A stretch of 64,000 bases of DNA. Origin: Hormiphora californensis (Eukaryota; Ctenophora; Tentaculata; Cydippida; Pleurobrachiidae). Every line of letters begins with the position of its first letter. Position 1 is the stretch's first letter. The notes under the pieces are model-generated. The model did not search any database and was not told the origin of the DNA. It was given only the letters and a program-made list of their open reading frames with translations. Shown here one piece after another: positions 1 through 13,000 of this stretch. The translations under genes were made by a program, and so were the position numbers. The stretch is from positions 7,375,211-7,439,210 of the forward strand of contig CM035356.1 of NCBI GenBank assembly GCA_020137815.1. Direction: 5' to 3'.

Positions 1-617
1 TTGTAGACTGCCACCTAATGAGAAACTAACTGATAAACACAAGGGTAAGAGAAAGATATGGGGGGAGTTAGGATTGGAGGGACTGTGATGGGTATTGGGT
101 AGTGAGCGTTAGGATGGGGGACTTTAGTAGTGCACGAACTTGGGTAGTTGGGGTAGTTGACTTTATATCTTCCGGTGTCACGTAGCACGATCTACAGGAT
201 TATGAATCAATACAGCGGAGTTTGTTTTTTAGTTTGTGGTCCAGAAGAATGTTTGCTTGTTTGCTTGTATGCAGTGTTTCTGGCACTTCTTCAATGACGA
301 GTTTGTGTAGTGAAAACATTGAAAGGGAAAGTTCGATCTTTTGCTGCATGCAGTAGGAACATTGTACATTAGGTGCAGTATAGTAGTTGTCTACTGGCTG
401 ATAATGGCTCACATGAGACATGGGGAGCTATCTAACAGCACGTAGTGGACACGCACACGTTCTTCCCATAGCTCTTGTAGGACAGTAGGACACATATCCG
501 GGAAGCATAGCGTATAGACACAGATATATCCTGGAAACACGTGTGGTTAATATCTGACAATGCATTTATGAATAATTAACTAATTGACTGGATAATGTTC
601 ACAATTATATATTACAG
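1..617. other. Upstream intron or flank, no exon identified
   Basis: No convincing exon, RNA gene or repeat was found here. It ends at the acceptor (ag at 616-617) of the first visible exon of the LIM-domain gene, so it is probably intron of that gene. Confidence 0.5.
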
Positions 618-3600
618 ATAGTACGTTGTTCAAGAGTAGGGCAGGTCAGACAGATGAGGATCAGTATCCTAATGATGTACCAATACCCCGCTCTAAATCC
701 ATGGTGGACACAAACCCTGTAGCACCAGGTAATTAACTTTTTAATTAATTGATTGACCTTAGTTGCTGTACGGATTTTTCTAGGTTTACCTACGGTGAAA
801 TACCCAGATGTGTAGTATTTCGATTTTTTTCCTCGTCAATGAACTAACTATGTAATTAATATGATGTCCTTCATGTTAATTAATTAATTAATTAGTGTGA
901 TGTCCTCCACAGGTTCAGATATCGGTGACTGGAGGACAATGTTGGAGAAGCACAAGAGGGAGAACAGTGAGGCTGACAATAGACATGCAGTTGTAAAGGA
1001 TCTGTGGAACAAATACGTCAAGGTAAGAAGTGGGTTGGTAACGAATTTACCCCTCCCTTGCCAGTGCGCGAAGAGAGGGGTTATTTCGTAACCAAAGAAG
1101 TGGGTTACTTTATAATAATATAATATAGCGTGGTGTGAGAAGTGGGGCCATGTGACGGGGTGTAAGAAGTGATATGGGAAGATGCTAGTATTTAACAAGA
1201 TTCTAGTAGGGTCAGGACTTGGCAAGAATGCTTTGTTTACTGACGGTCTATTGAATCGGATCTAGGTAACTGCTTACTAACAAGCCAGATGTGGTTTGTT
1301 AGTCTTAGCGAATTAGATCACTTTTTACTCTATACTATTATCCAAGTATAAACTTTCTCAATGAATTCCTACACAAATCGCATTCTTATCCATCTCATTA
1401 ATAGAGAAATATGCATAATATTGTTATGTTCTAACCCTCCCTTTACATTTGTAAAGGAACGATGTGATTCGGGGGCGTGGCGCCCGAAACACAGTCTAAC
1501 CAGACAAGCATGATATACTCTGATTACTTTATCTGTTGTAGAACACATTCAAGAGAAAGAAACAGACAGAAGGTGCTAAACCGACAGTCCGACCACTAAA
1601 CAGAAATCAGACAACTGAAAAGTGCATCCAAGTGTACAACCCCTCTCTAGATAACCACTTGAAAACCACCTCAGAACCACTAGATAACCACTTCAGAACC
1701 ACCTCAGAACCACTTGAAAACCACCCTAGTGAGCGGGCTCGTACGGCCCTCTCCTCCCTGCCTCTAGACAGACAGATCAGTTACCTAGACAGTGTGTTAC
1801 GGGAGTTAAACCCTGAATACCAGACCCGGCCCGTCAGTCCCCCATCTCCTTTATACACCCCTGCTATAGTTCCATCTTCTGTAATGGAAGGGAACATGAG
1901 GGCACATGAACACAGACTGAGCAGGAGTAGGAGTGGTGTGGACAGTGGTGTGAACAGTGGTGTGAACAGTGGTGTGACTAGGAGCAGGAGCGGTGTGAAC
2001 CTTCACAGAAAGAGTGGTCATGTTGTGAGGTACCATGAGAGTTCAGAGTCCCAAGGGGAACCAAGTTGGTGGAGTATTAGCATGGAGGAAGGAGGAAGTA
2101 ATAGCAACACGGGAAGTAATAGTTCCCACAACACAGACAGTACAGAAACTACCATGTTGATAAATCGAGTGAGGCAGTGCATTTTCAAGGGATTCAGGGG
2201 CCGAGTTTTTAAGCCTTCAAAGCTACAAGAAAATAGAGTGAGAAAATGGGGAATGTCATATATTTGTGTTACTGTAACCATAACATAAACTAACATATAT
2301 TTTTGTTTCAGCTAAATGATATCGATAACGTAGCGAATGAAGTTAAAGATTTCGACTTCAACAAAGCAAATGTAAGTGTTTTTAAATCTGAGAATTACCA
2401 TTTTAGTCATTACAGACATTTCTTAGACCCTCTAAAATGGGTTTCAACAAAACAGACAGATTACAGACAAAAACACACAAACAAACACACAGCGACGTGG
2501 CCCAACAAGGGTAGAGGACATCTACGCGGAGATAGAGGTGATATCACCAGTAAAATACACCCCTAAACTAAGGGCCCAACCTGCTGAATACGCAGAGATC
2601 ACAACGCCAGACAAACAACCATCATCCTCAAGATCATTCCGGGGGAAGAGAGATCAGATGTTCTCCTCGGTTACCCAGCGTTATCACCATCATGAGAAAA
2701 CTGAGAGTACAGAGAGTGGCAGTGAGGACGATGTATTCGCTATGCAGAGGAGGTTGAGGAAGATGGCATCTGGTGGATCTCAGAAACCAAAAAGGGGAGC
2801 TAGTCTGAGGGAGAGGAAACCAACGAATGATATCTTTGAATCCTCTACAGACAAGATATTTGAGAGGCTGGATTTGAAGAAGAGTGAGCCGAGGTTATCT
2901 CCTTTTGATTGGTTGGATGGTGATGGTGATGAGGAGAGACCTGGCACTAGTAATGCTGCTAGTATATTGGCCAGATCTAGAAATCCCTCTGCCCGGTCTA
3001 GAATCCCTTCTAATAAGAGTGGTACTGGGGAACCTTCAGGGCGATCTAGAATCCCGTCTAATAAAAGCGGCACTGCAGCTGGGGAGCCGGAGATCCTAAC
3101 TATTCCCATCATACCTATCTATACTGATGAAGAAGTAAGGGACTGCTGACTTACTGTGACTGTGACATGAGACTCATTGTGACATGAGACTCATTGTGAC
3201 TGTGATTGTGACTGTGACATCTTTGTGACATGAGACTCATTGTGACATGAGACTCATTGTGACTGTGATTGTGACTGTGACATCTTTGTGACATGAGACT
3301 CATTGTGACATGAGACTCATTGTGACTGTGATTGTGACTGTGACATCTTTGTGACATGAGACTCATTGTGACATGAGACTCATTGTGACTGTGATTGTGA
3401 CTGTGACATCTTTGTGACATGAGACTCATTGTGACTGTGATTGTGACTGTGACATCTTTGTGACATGTGTACAGCTGACTTTGGTGAACAATTTATGTGC
3501 AGACTGTGACAATTCCATACCCCGCCGGCTCAAATAGACGCACGGCGCGCTCAAACAATTTGCACTGGTCTATTGGGCCGTGCACTGCCGTGAGTTTGTG

Positions 3601-5108
3601 TCTCGATAGACGCACGCCCTCTGACAGATTTGTGTAAAGATCACAAAGAATCACTGGAAACACGATAAAATGACTTGGTAACTCAAGAGGGAGTGTGTGT
3701 ACAACCTACAACGCTCTCTGTCTAGATTTGGCGCCCGCCAGTCTGTTGCAACTGTTGCTCATGACCCACAATTAACTGTAATCTCTCTCTGCATTCCACG
3801 CTTTGAAACTGTTACAGCGATTGTTACGAGTGTGTAGGAATGTAGAGAGGCACTCTGTAGCTTCATTTCTAACTGTTTGACCCGTTTTGTGTGAGCTCTC
3901 TCTGTGTCAACCACCTAATTTGTGCTTGTTTTGCTTCTAGGTGCCCGCCAGCGGGGTCTATAGAACACAACTCCCTCCCTTACGTGCAGATATACCTGTA
4001 AACCCCTCGCTGACGCTCGGGATTTACAGGGCTGTAACGCACGGTCCCTTCGGGACCCGTGCATTACAGCTCAATAGACGCACTGCTCTGCAGTGCGTCT
4101 ATTGAATAGATGCCCGCGCGGGAGGGAGTTATGTACTATATAGGTAGCATTGTAAAATTTTGAGATATAATATAATTCTTTAGGTAGCACTGCTTGTACA
4201 ACTTATAACACCCCCCAGTGTTATAAGTTTTCACTTATAACACCCCCCAGTGATACATGAAAACTTATAACACTGCTGCACTTCGAACTCCTTACTCCAC
4301 TGTTTCTGTCACACTTAAAAACCGTTAGAAAGATAGGCATTTACGAACTCCCTCCCTCTCTTTCTTTCTTTATGTCACACTCTCAAGCCGTTGCAGCACC
4401 GAGATCAAGATAACGGTTACGAACTCCCGGACCCATGCACATTCTTTATCTCTCTCACTCTCACTAATCTCTCACTCTCTTTACCTATCTCAGGCGTTAT
4501 CTTATCTTATACTGATTTCTCTGCCTGCTACCTTATCATGAATTTGTTCTATTGTTACGCCCTAAAGTGTCTCTCACTCTTGTTTAAAAAATTTTACAAT
4601 GCAATTTTATTATGCCTGTTTTCGTTGTACCTGACGTCAACAATAATGTCCCAGATTCGTACACTTTTAGACCTCGCAGGCTCGGTCAAAAAGTAAAACT
4701 ACATCACTCGCAGGCTCGTGAGGTAGTTACACTTAGTGGCACTCGCAGGCTCGTGCACTAAAGTACAAGAATCTGCCTCGACCTGTGGTCTCGGATCATT
4801 ATTGTTGTACTTATAACACTCGACCTTCGGTCTCGTGTTATAAGTTTTCAGGTACAACTTATAGGCATAATAAAATCCTACACTGTACGAAATGTTGTAG
4901 ACTGTGTTATTCAATAGTTGCTGATCGTACAATACATGTCGTTACTCGTTACCTTCTAAATAGCTGTTTCATAGTTAACTGAATTGTGTTTCTCTTCTGT
5001 AGAAGTTCAAGGAAAGTGTAGCGCAGACTGATGGAAATGATTCTCTCGATCGACATCTTACACTCGTCGGACACAAACTGGTAAGCTTCTCTCTTCCTAT
5101 CCCTCTCT

Positions 5109-5152
<44 letters not shown>

Positions 5153-5924
5153 CCTCTCTCTCACTTTCTTCTGACGTTTATTCTGCTTGTTGAGATCCAC
5201 TTGCAGCAGCAGCAGCTGTGATCAGTGGCCACTTGACTAACATGTTGTGCTCAAACTCAATGACGTAACGCGCGACATCCCACTTGATATGAAAGAGTCT
5301 CAATACAGCGTGGGATGCGCGCCCGGCCCGCCTGGGAGACCACCTGGAGATGCGCGCGCGGCGCGCCGAGTCCGAGAGGGCCAGGGAGGGAGCTGATTCG
5401 AACGAGCTCCAACAAGACGGGTCCTTTGAAACCCTCGTTGACAGCCCCTCTAGAGGGTGACTACCTCCGAAGGGACTGTCAAAGAGAACCCCGATCTTAT
5501 CCAGCCATCATCTCTCTAATCCCTCCCATCCTGTTTTCAGAAAGAAAGAACGGATGTGAGCTGCCACACGCCCTGTGGGGTTTGTGCACAACCACTCGGT
5601 ACCCTGGCATCAATCCATCTAGACAACACCACTTTCACGTTAGTAATACATTTAGTTGTGTTAATCGATGTGTTGTCATGATTAATTGACCAATGAGATC
5701 TGATCAGGATCATGATTCAAATCTCTCTCCCTTCCAGGTATCACCAGGCATGTTTCAACTGTAAACACTGCAACGTCGCTTTATTGGATAGAAACAAGCT
5801 GCTCTACAACGTCTTCGTAGTGGACGGACAGCCATATTGTGATGTGTGCATTAGAAAGATGGGCATGATACGATTAGGTAATGATAACCAGGTGATAACA
5901 CCGGAGCGCTTGTCAGCGTTGTGA
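618..5924 (+). CDS. LIM-domain protein, 3' part (LMO7/LIMCH1-like?)
   Basis: Spliced gene entering from the left edge. Exons read: 618-728, 913-1022, 1542-2168 (or to 2237; both donors are phase 0), 2312-2371, 2493-3134, 5003-5080, 5541-5638 and 5738-5924, with matching phases and GT-AG borders. The N-terminal part is polar, serine-rich and without a recognised domain; two short repeats share the core RSRIPSNKSGT. The last two exons encode one LIM zinc finger: CGVC, then HQACFNCKHC, then CDVC, with a short tail ending ERLSAL and a TGA at 5922. LIM fingers bind two zinc ions and mediate protein contacts, often on actin or at junctions. A single C-terminal LIM after a long disordered region, with the pattern CxxC-x-PLG, resembles LMO7/LIMCH1, but that assignment is weak. 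The join 5080 to 5541 is phase-consistent; an acceptor at 5206 would instead give QQQL and a stop, perhaps an alternative end. Confidence 0.72.
1035..1095. mobile_element. Short inverted-repeat element, family M (9-bp target duplication)
   Basis: Hairpin beginning TTGGTAACGA and ending TCGTAACCAA, with inner arms CCCCTC/GAGGGG. It is flanked by direct repeats of AGAAGTGGG (1026-1034 and 1096-1104), so it looks like an insertion with a 9-bp target duplication, as Mutator-like elements make. It lies 13 bases past the donor of exon 913-1022. Other copies: 37796-37886 and 46411-46453. Confidence 0.7.
3151..3470. repeat. About 62-bp minisatellite, 4-5 copies
   Basis: Tandem units built from TGTGACATGAGACTCATTG and TGTGATTGTGACTGTGACAT. 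It starts some 16 bases after the donor at 3134/3135, so it occupies the very start of the intron. The opposite-strand open frame is a by-product of the repeat. Confidence 0.9.
3515..4140. repeat. Cluster of inverted repeats (hairpins) in intron
   Basis: Several adjacent stems. Near 3990-4030 CCTGTAAACCC pairs with GGGATTTACAGG. At 4030-4070 CTGTAACGCACGG and TCCC flank a TTCG loop and pair with GGGACCCGTGCATTACAG. At 4072-4108 CAATAGACGCACTGC pairs perfectly with GCAGTGCGTCTATTG. The motif ATAGACGCAC recurs at 3533 and 3606. No protein is encoded. It resembles the cluster at 57126-57313. Confidence 0.75.
4195..4870. repeat. Second hairpin series with shared loop CTCGCAGGCTCG
   Basis: Successive short stems: ACTTATAACAC...GTGTTATAAGT (4200-4230 and nearby), ACTACATCAC...GTGAGGTAGT, CTTAGTGGCAC...GTGCACTAAAG and CTTATAACACTCGACC...GGTCTCGTGTTATAAG. 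Three hairpins from 4670 to 4765 have different stems but nearly the same loop, CTCGCAGGCTCG. Apart from these the intron 3471-5002 shows no gene. Confidence 0.7.
5108..5148. repeat. (CT)n microsatellite
   Basis: Uninterrupted CT dinucleotides just after the donor at 5080/5081. Confidence 0.95.
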
Positions 5925-6292
5925 TATGCATAGCTCCCGATTTGTCTAGTATGTTTAGTCATTTCAGTGGGTCGGGAAATGTAGTGCATGGTGACTCAAC
6001 CAGGGGATGGAGGTTGTGTTGCATCGTCAATTTGAATATTTATACACCATGAGAATATCTAACACCCACTTAATTCTTTCAGGAAAAGTCAAGAAAATTC
6101 CCACGAAAACGACGGTTTAGCAGATATATCGTCCCCCACATCATTGTACAGATCTATATATAATTTGAGCTGAACTGCTGAGTCACAAACTGTAAAACAT
6201 TCACAGTGTTTATATTTGTGTGTTTCAAAGACAGATTGTGGCTGATATATTGGCTTGTTTTGAAAGAGGATGGACTCCAAAAATGAGCTGGT

Positions 6293-6408
6293 AGAGAGAG
6301 AGAGAGAGAGAGAGTGAGAGAGAGAGAGAGAGAGAGATAGAGAGAGAGTGAGAGAGAGTGAGAGTGAGAGAGAGTGAGAGAGAGTGAGAGAGAGTAAGAG
6401 AAAGATTG
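6293..6408. repeat. (GA)n microsatellite
   Basis: GA repeats with GTGAG interruptions, between the 3' ends of the LIM gene and the carboxypeptidase gene. The rest of 5925-7003 holds no other feature I can support and should contain the 3' UTRs of both genes. Confidence 0.95.
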
Positions 6409-7003
6409 TTGTATAGGCGGTTGTGTGTGTTGTTTTACGTTTTTAGTAAGATCAAATATGCCATTGTTTTACCAGCTAATTTGTGAACCGCATCCCTTTG
6501 AAATCAGCTGCCTTTATTTTACAAAGCAAATTGTGGCTCTTCTCGGATTATTCGACAACCGATGCGATAAGGATAATCATCCCGTTCAGTGTTCTCCTTT
6601 AAATTCTATATGACGGTTCCCATTACATCTGAGAACCCGAACGGGTCGGTGCTTCCAGACGTTCAAACTAAATTGCTATGACGTGAGACTTGAGAGCCAC
6701 AATTTGCTTTATCGGGGTAACCATGGAAACCATGATAACGGGTAGTTACACATTGAACAGTCGTATATATCACTGTCGTGGAAACTATGAAAAAGGGTCA
6801 AAAAGGAATAATATACACAAACCTTTACACTTACAATTTAGAAAATATAATAACGTCCTATGCCAGTTTATTTGGCCTAAATCCCAGTCGAGATACACCT
6901 CTCTGAGGCCGGTGTGTCCGTGTTCCGTTTGAGTAGCGTGTTGTTGCTGGGGTAGTGGTGTGGGGGGTGTTGGGAGCTGTCTTTAGCCCGATGGAGATGT
7001 TCC

Positions 7004-10000
7004 TCAGGAGACTGCTGCCTTTCTTCCCTGCTGTTGAGGGGGTGCGGCGGCCCTGACCGGCATTGAACTCGATGAGGGGATCTCCTCCACCAGACTGGAG
7101 GGAAGAGGAGGTGAGGTGTTGGACTGTTAGACGGGGGGTGTTAGAGTGGTGTTTGGGGAGTGTAAAGATATTGAGGAGACATAAATAAGTGGATATTAGG
7201 GGATGATCGTGCCACTGGCGTCTGCTCGATCAGATGGTGTTGGAGCGGTGTGTTAGAAGAGTTGTTGGTTGTTCCCGCTTACTCAACAAGTTGTTGGGGA
7301 GGGGGTTTTAGGGATGGGGTTAGAGGGGGTGTTGGAGCGGTGTTAGGGAGGGTGATATAGGGGGTCTCCTCCACTAGCCTGTATAGTAAAGAGGAAGGGG
7401 TGTTAGGGGAGTGTAAAGACGATGAGGAGGAAGTCTGTATAAGAGGCCAAGAGGGTGTGTGCCAGCCCGATCAGAGCGCACTGAGATCGAGCAACAGAAC
7501 GGGTTCGGTATTTGCTTCAAAACGGGTTTGGAAACATCATTTCTGAGCGGGGTATTTGCTTCAAAACGGGTTTGGAAACATCATTTCTGAGCGGGGTATT
7601 TGCTTCAAAACGGGTTTGGAAACATCATTTCTGAGCGGGGTATTTGCTTCAAAACGGGTTTGGAAACATCATTTCTGAGCGGGGTATTTGCTTCAAAACG
7701 GGTTTGGAAACATCATTTCTGAGCGGGGTATTTGCTTCAAAACGGGTTTGGAAACATCATTTCTGAGCGGGGTATTTGCTTCAAAACGGGTTTGGAAACA
7801 TCATTTCTGAGTATTTTGGTATTATTTCTGGGTATTTGCTTCACCGACGTCACTATGCTTCACGAAAGAAAGGAAAGTTCTAAAGTATTATACCCAGCGG
7901 TATCATTATAGCGTGTTTAGCCACTGTAGTGTGTTACTGTGTTTAGCCACTGTAGTAGTAGTACAGTAATACAGTCTGTACTTAACTACTTAACTACTAC
8001 TACTACTGCTGAGAATTCTGCTGAGAATTCTTTGAATGAACCACGCTAGTCTATGTTTCATGATACTGCTGATTTGGTGAACCATAGCACGCTGACAAAC
8101 CGCGAGAGATAGAGAAGTACAGCAGATACGAGAGAGATTATTAACGTTTCCAGGTTACACTGTTACTTAGCCACAACATATTTTGGGCATTGCTTACCGG
8201 ACTCCAACTATTATCTCCCGAACTATAAACACAGATATATAATCAGCTAATTTAATTAGTTAATTAACCCGGGATTAACCCAAAATAACTAGCAGTTTTT
8301 AAATTGTCTTGGGCACGTCGCGCCCCCCTGTTTGGACGAAGGATCCCCTCTGACTCAGAGTATAGATTGAGCTAGGTGACTTACCGTCAGGAACCGAATC
8401 AGGAAATACTGGTCCCTGATTGGCTGATAACCTGTCACGTGACCTAAATAACGAGTTCTGATTGGTTGTTTACTTGTATCGGTCGGTTCTTGCTTACCGT
8501 GTTTGTTTCTGTCGCTTCTGTTCCCCAGGATTAGGTCGGTTAGCTAGTGAAGCAAGGGAGCGGTGTCTTCGAGGCATGGCCCCTCTCCTTCCCCCTGACC
8601 CTCTAGGAGGGGGCGGGGTATCTGCTGCGATCATTATGGAACCGGTCTGCTTGGGACCAGATCCAATCCCACCAGCTGCATTGGAGTTAGAGTTTCCAGG
8701 GGGAGGTGGACCCGCACCATTGTTGGGTATAGAATGACCTGCATGGAAGGGCGGGGGTAGTTTATTGGGTATGTAATAATAGTTGTCGATAACTGGCGGC
8801 TTCGACCGGATCTGGCACACTGGCCAAACGGGGTTAGCGCCACCGGACAAATAAATAAGAGCATCGACCTGACCCTATATTCTCATTTCGGAGGGTGCGA
8901 GAACAGTGGTCAAAGCATTGACCTGACAGGGGAATAAACATTGTAAACTTTGGTTACAAAGTCGCCCCAATGAAGCTGGGTAATTTCAATACCAATTGTA
9001 TACTCACGTTTCTGGCTAAGTATCCGATCAACAAAGGAGCTTGTGAATCCTGCCACGGGTTGAGGTCTCTCTCCACCGCCATAGATTGCAGGGTCTGAGT
9101 AGGTGAGTTGGGCACCCGTTTTAAAGCTTATCACACTCATAAGATGGTTCGCTGGTTGTTCTGGTTTGTCAAATGATACTGTACACCGGTTAGAGACAAC
9201 AAGAACAACAAGATAGTGGGATAGGGCTAGACATCAACAAAGTGGAATAGACATCAACAAAGTGGAATAGACTTAGAGACAACAGCAGAGTGGAGGCGGA
9301 CAGGGGTTAGAGACAACAGCAGAGTGGATACGGATAGGGGTTAGAGACAACAGCAGAGTGGAGGCGGACAGAGGTTAGAGACAACAGCAGAGTGGAGGCG
9401 GACAGGGTTTAGAGACAAAAACAGAGTGGAGACGGACAGGGGTTAGAGACAACAGCAGAGTGGAGGCGGACAGAGGTTAGAGACAACAGCAGAGTGGAGG
9501 CGGACAGGGGTTAGAGACAACAATAGAGTGGAGGCGGACAGAGGTTAGAGACAACAGCAGAGTGGATACGGATAGGGGTTAGAGACAACAACAGAGTGGA
9601 GGCGGACAGAGAGACAACAGCAGAGTGGAGGCGGACAGGGGTTAGAGACAACAGCAGAGTGGAGGCGGACAGGGGTTAGAGACAACAGCAGAGTGGAGGC
9701 GGACAGGGGTTAGAAACAATAAATTAGGACAAAAAGCTCTCCCTTACTTTGCAATGGATATGATTGGTCCTGATTGTTGGTAGCAGTCTTTACATTCCAT
9801 GTCCTGCTACCCCCTGATGGTGCTGACACCCTACTCCTCCCAAATACCGGGGTAGACACAGACATCCCTCCCGCTGGTTCCGATTGTACGGGTCTGTGGT
9901 CCGTTGTGGATAGCTGCATGCTGGCTGAGGGTCGGAGCACGGCTGGAGGGTCCGTGGAGGGGATTATCTCACTTCGAGTTGAGGGTAGCAACTGAAAAAT

Positions 10001-13000
10001 AGGGGTGATTATTTTAAACGAAAGCAATGATTACTGTAACCACTACTAAACAAACAAACAAACAAACAAACAAACAAACAAACAAACAAACAAACAAACA
10101 GACAAACAAACAAGCCAATGCATTTTATCTGACTTTCGTGCTCTCGCGAACGAAATCGCTGATTGTGATGTGACCACTACTAAAACACAAGGTTTGTTTC
10201 TATCCGGTATTTGTGATATATAAGCCGTGTTGAATCTACTATATCGCCCTTCGAGGGTAGGTCACAATGTGGCTCGCTGATCGGCTTCCTTCTTCCGATC
10301 ACCCCCAATACTGTTCTGAACAGTCAATAGTCAGCAATGGCTCATAATACCAGCAATGGTACATAATACCAGCAATGGTACATAATACCAGCAATGGTAC
10401 ATACTACCAGCAATGGTACATAATACCAGCAATGGTACATAATACCAGCAATGGTACATAATACCAGCAATGGTACATAATACCAGCAATGGTACATAAT
10501 ACCAGCAATGGTACATAATACCAGCAATGGTACATAATACCAGCAATGGTACATAATACCAGCAATGGTACATAATACCAGCAATGGTACATAATACCAG
10601 CAATGGTACATAATACCAGCAATGGTACATAATACCAGCAATGGTACATAATACCAGCAATGGTACATAATACCAGCAATGGTACATAATACCAGCAATG
10701 GTACATAATACCAGCAATGGTACATAATACCAGCAATGGTACATAATACCAGCAATGGTACATAATACCAGCAATGGTACATAATACCAGCAATGGTACA
10801 TAATACCAGCAATGGCCCATAATACCAGCAATGGCCCATAATACCAGCAATGGTACATAATACCAGCAATGGTACATAATACCAGCAATGATACATAATA
10901 CCAGCAATGGTACATAATACCAGCAATGGTACATAATACCAGCAATGATACATAATACCAGCAATGATACATAATACCAGCAATGATACATAATACCAGC
11001 AATGATACATAATACCAGCAATGGTACATAATACCAGCAATGGTACATAATACCAGCAATGGTACATAATACCAGCAATGGTACATAATACCAGCAATGG
11101 TACATAATACCAGCAATGGTACATAATACCAGCAATGGTACATAATACCAGCAATGGTACATAATACCAGCAATGGTACATAATACCAGCAATGGTACAT
11201 AATACCAGCAATGGTACATAATACCAGCAATGGTACATAATACCAGCAATGGTACATAATACCAGCAATGATACATAATACCAGCAATGGTACATAATAC
11301 CAGCAATGATACATAATACCAGCAATGATACATAATACCAGCAATGGTACATAATACCAGCAATGATACATAATACCAGCAATGGTACATAATACCAGCA
11401 ATGGTACATAATACCAGCAATGGTACATACTATGTTCGCAAAAGGCAAGCTTCCCCTCGTCCGACCCGAAGTTGGAATCATATGGTTTAGTTTGTCGAAC
11501 CGGAAAGTTGCTAACATATTTCAAATCACAAAGACATAAATATGTATCAAATTTGCCAAAAACGTTAACTATATTGTTTATAGCAAGAAAGGACTATTTT
11601 ACAACGAATTCCCTGGTTACTATGGTAACCAACTCCGTTGTCATGGTAAATTAATCGAACTCTATCGAGTCTATCGCCAGCAACTGTATGAAACTTTCAC
11701 AAAGGCTCAAAGTTTGAATATCAAATTTGCCAAAACTCTGCAGGGGCAAAATTTTTAATTGATTATTATTAATTTATTAATTAGAAAATCAAAAATTTAT
11801 GCATGAAGAACATTCCTAGAAAGTTTCAAGTCGATATTTTAAGCAGAACGGAAAATATAATTTAGTGCATGGGCAAACAAAATGGTGCAAGGGCACATGT
11901 TCAGGGGAAATTTGCACAAATTGTGCAAGGGCAAATTTTGATTAATTTGCCTATAATTAATTACCTAATTGATATATTAATCATACGGCTCTTCTAGTAC
12001 TCGTAGTTATGCTACTAGAACATGCATAGAAAGTTTCGTGTCAAAATATTAAACGGTGTGGACACAGTTCGATCATAAAATTGGTGCAAGGGCTGCCCTT
12101 GCACCATTTGCCCTTGCACATTGCAGCCCTTGCACCAAATTCCTTTTTTTGCACGGCTCTAACTAACTAATTAATTAATTTTGACTATTCCCACTTTTCG
12201 AACATCATCTTTTATGATTGAAGAACATTCCTACAAAGTTTCAAGTCGATATTTTAAGCAGAACGGAAAATAGAATTTGGTGCAAGGGCGCGGTGCAAGG
12301 GACAGAACACGCAATGTGCAAGGGCACGGTGCCCTTGCACCATTTTTAATTACCTATAATTAATTAATTAATTAAAAATTCAAAAATCCGCCAACGTCAT
12401 GACACAAAGGAATACTACAAGAACATGCCTACAAAATTTCAAGTCGATATCTCAAACGGTGTGGCCACAATCGTTGACATGTTTTTTGCCCCCCCCCCCC
12501 CCCCCCCCCCCCAAAAAAAAGACCTTTCTTTGTTCTTAATAGGGCCGGCATTTTTGGGTTTTTGTGCAAGGGCAAAAAAAATTTTTTTCTTTTTTTCGTT
12601 TTTTGCTGTTTTCTTCGGGTCGGAGGTGCCTGCCGGCACCTAAATAATACCTGAAAAACGGTACTACTCTACCTGTAACGGTACATACTATAATACCTGA
12701 AATACGGTACTACTCTACCTGTAACGGTACATACTATAATACCTGAAATACGGTACTACTCTACCTGTAACGGTACATACTATAATACCTGAAATACGGT
12801 ACTACTCTACCTGTAACGGTACATAAACCCTGAAAAACGGCCAATAAAGCCTGCAAAAAGGCCAATTAAAAAAGGTTCCCTAAAAAGGACCTAAGCGGAG
12901 TGTTCTCCGCACTAGGGGAGTGCTCTCCCGCGGGATTTTTTATAAAACTGAAGAAAACATATCATGAAATATCCCCTTTTACACTCATTCAGTGCCTATT

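Noticed and set aside
5199-5440. Additional LIM-gene exon (frames with DHLEMRARRAESERARE)
   Set aside because: Coding-like text exists, but no acceptor and donor pair fits the phases on both sides; direct splicing 5080 to 5541 does fit.
10337-11428. CRISPR array
   Set aside because: Units are contiguous without unique spacers and the context is eukaryotic.
10331-11524. Long minus-strand open frames of about 390 codons
   Set aside because: They are translations of a 19-bp tandem repeat without stops and carry no domain.
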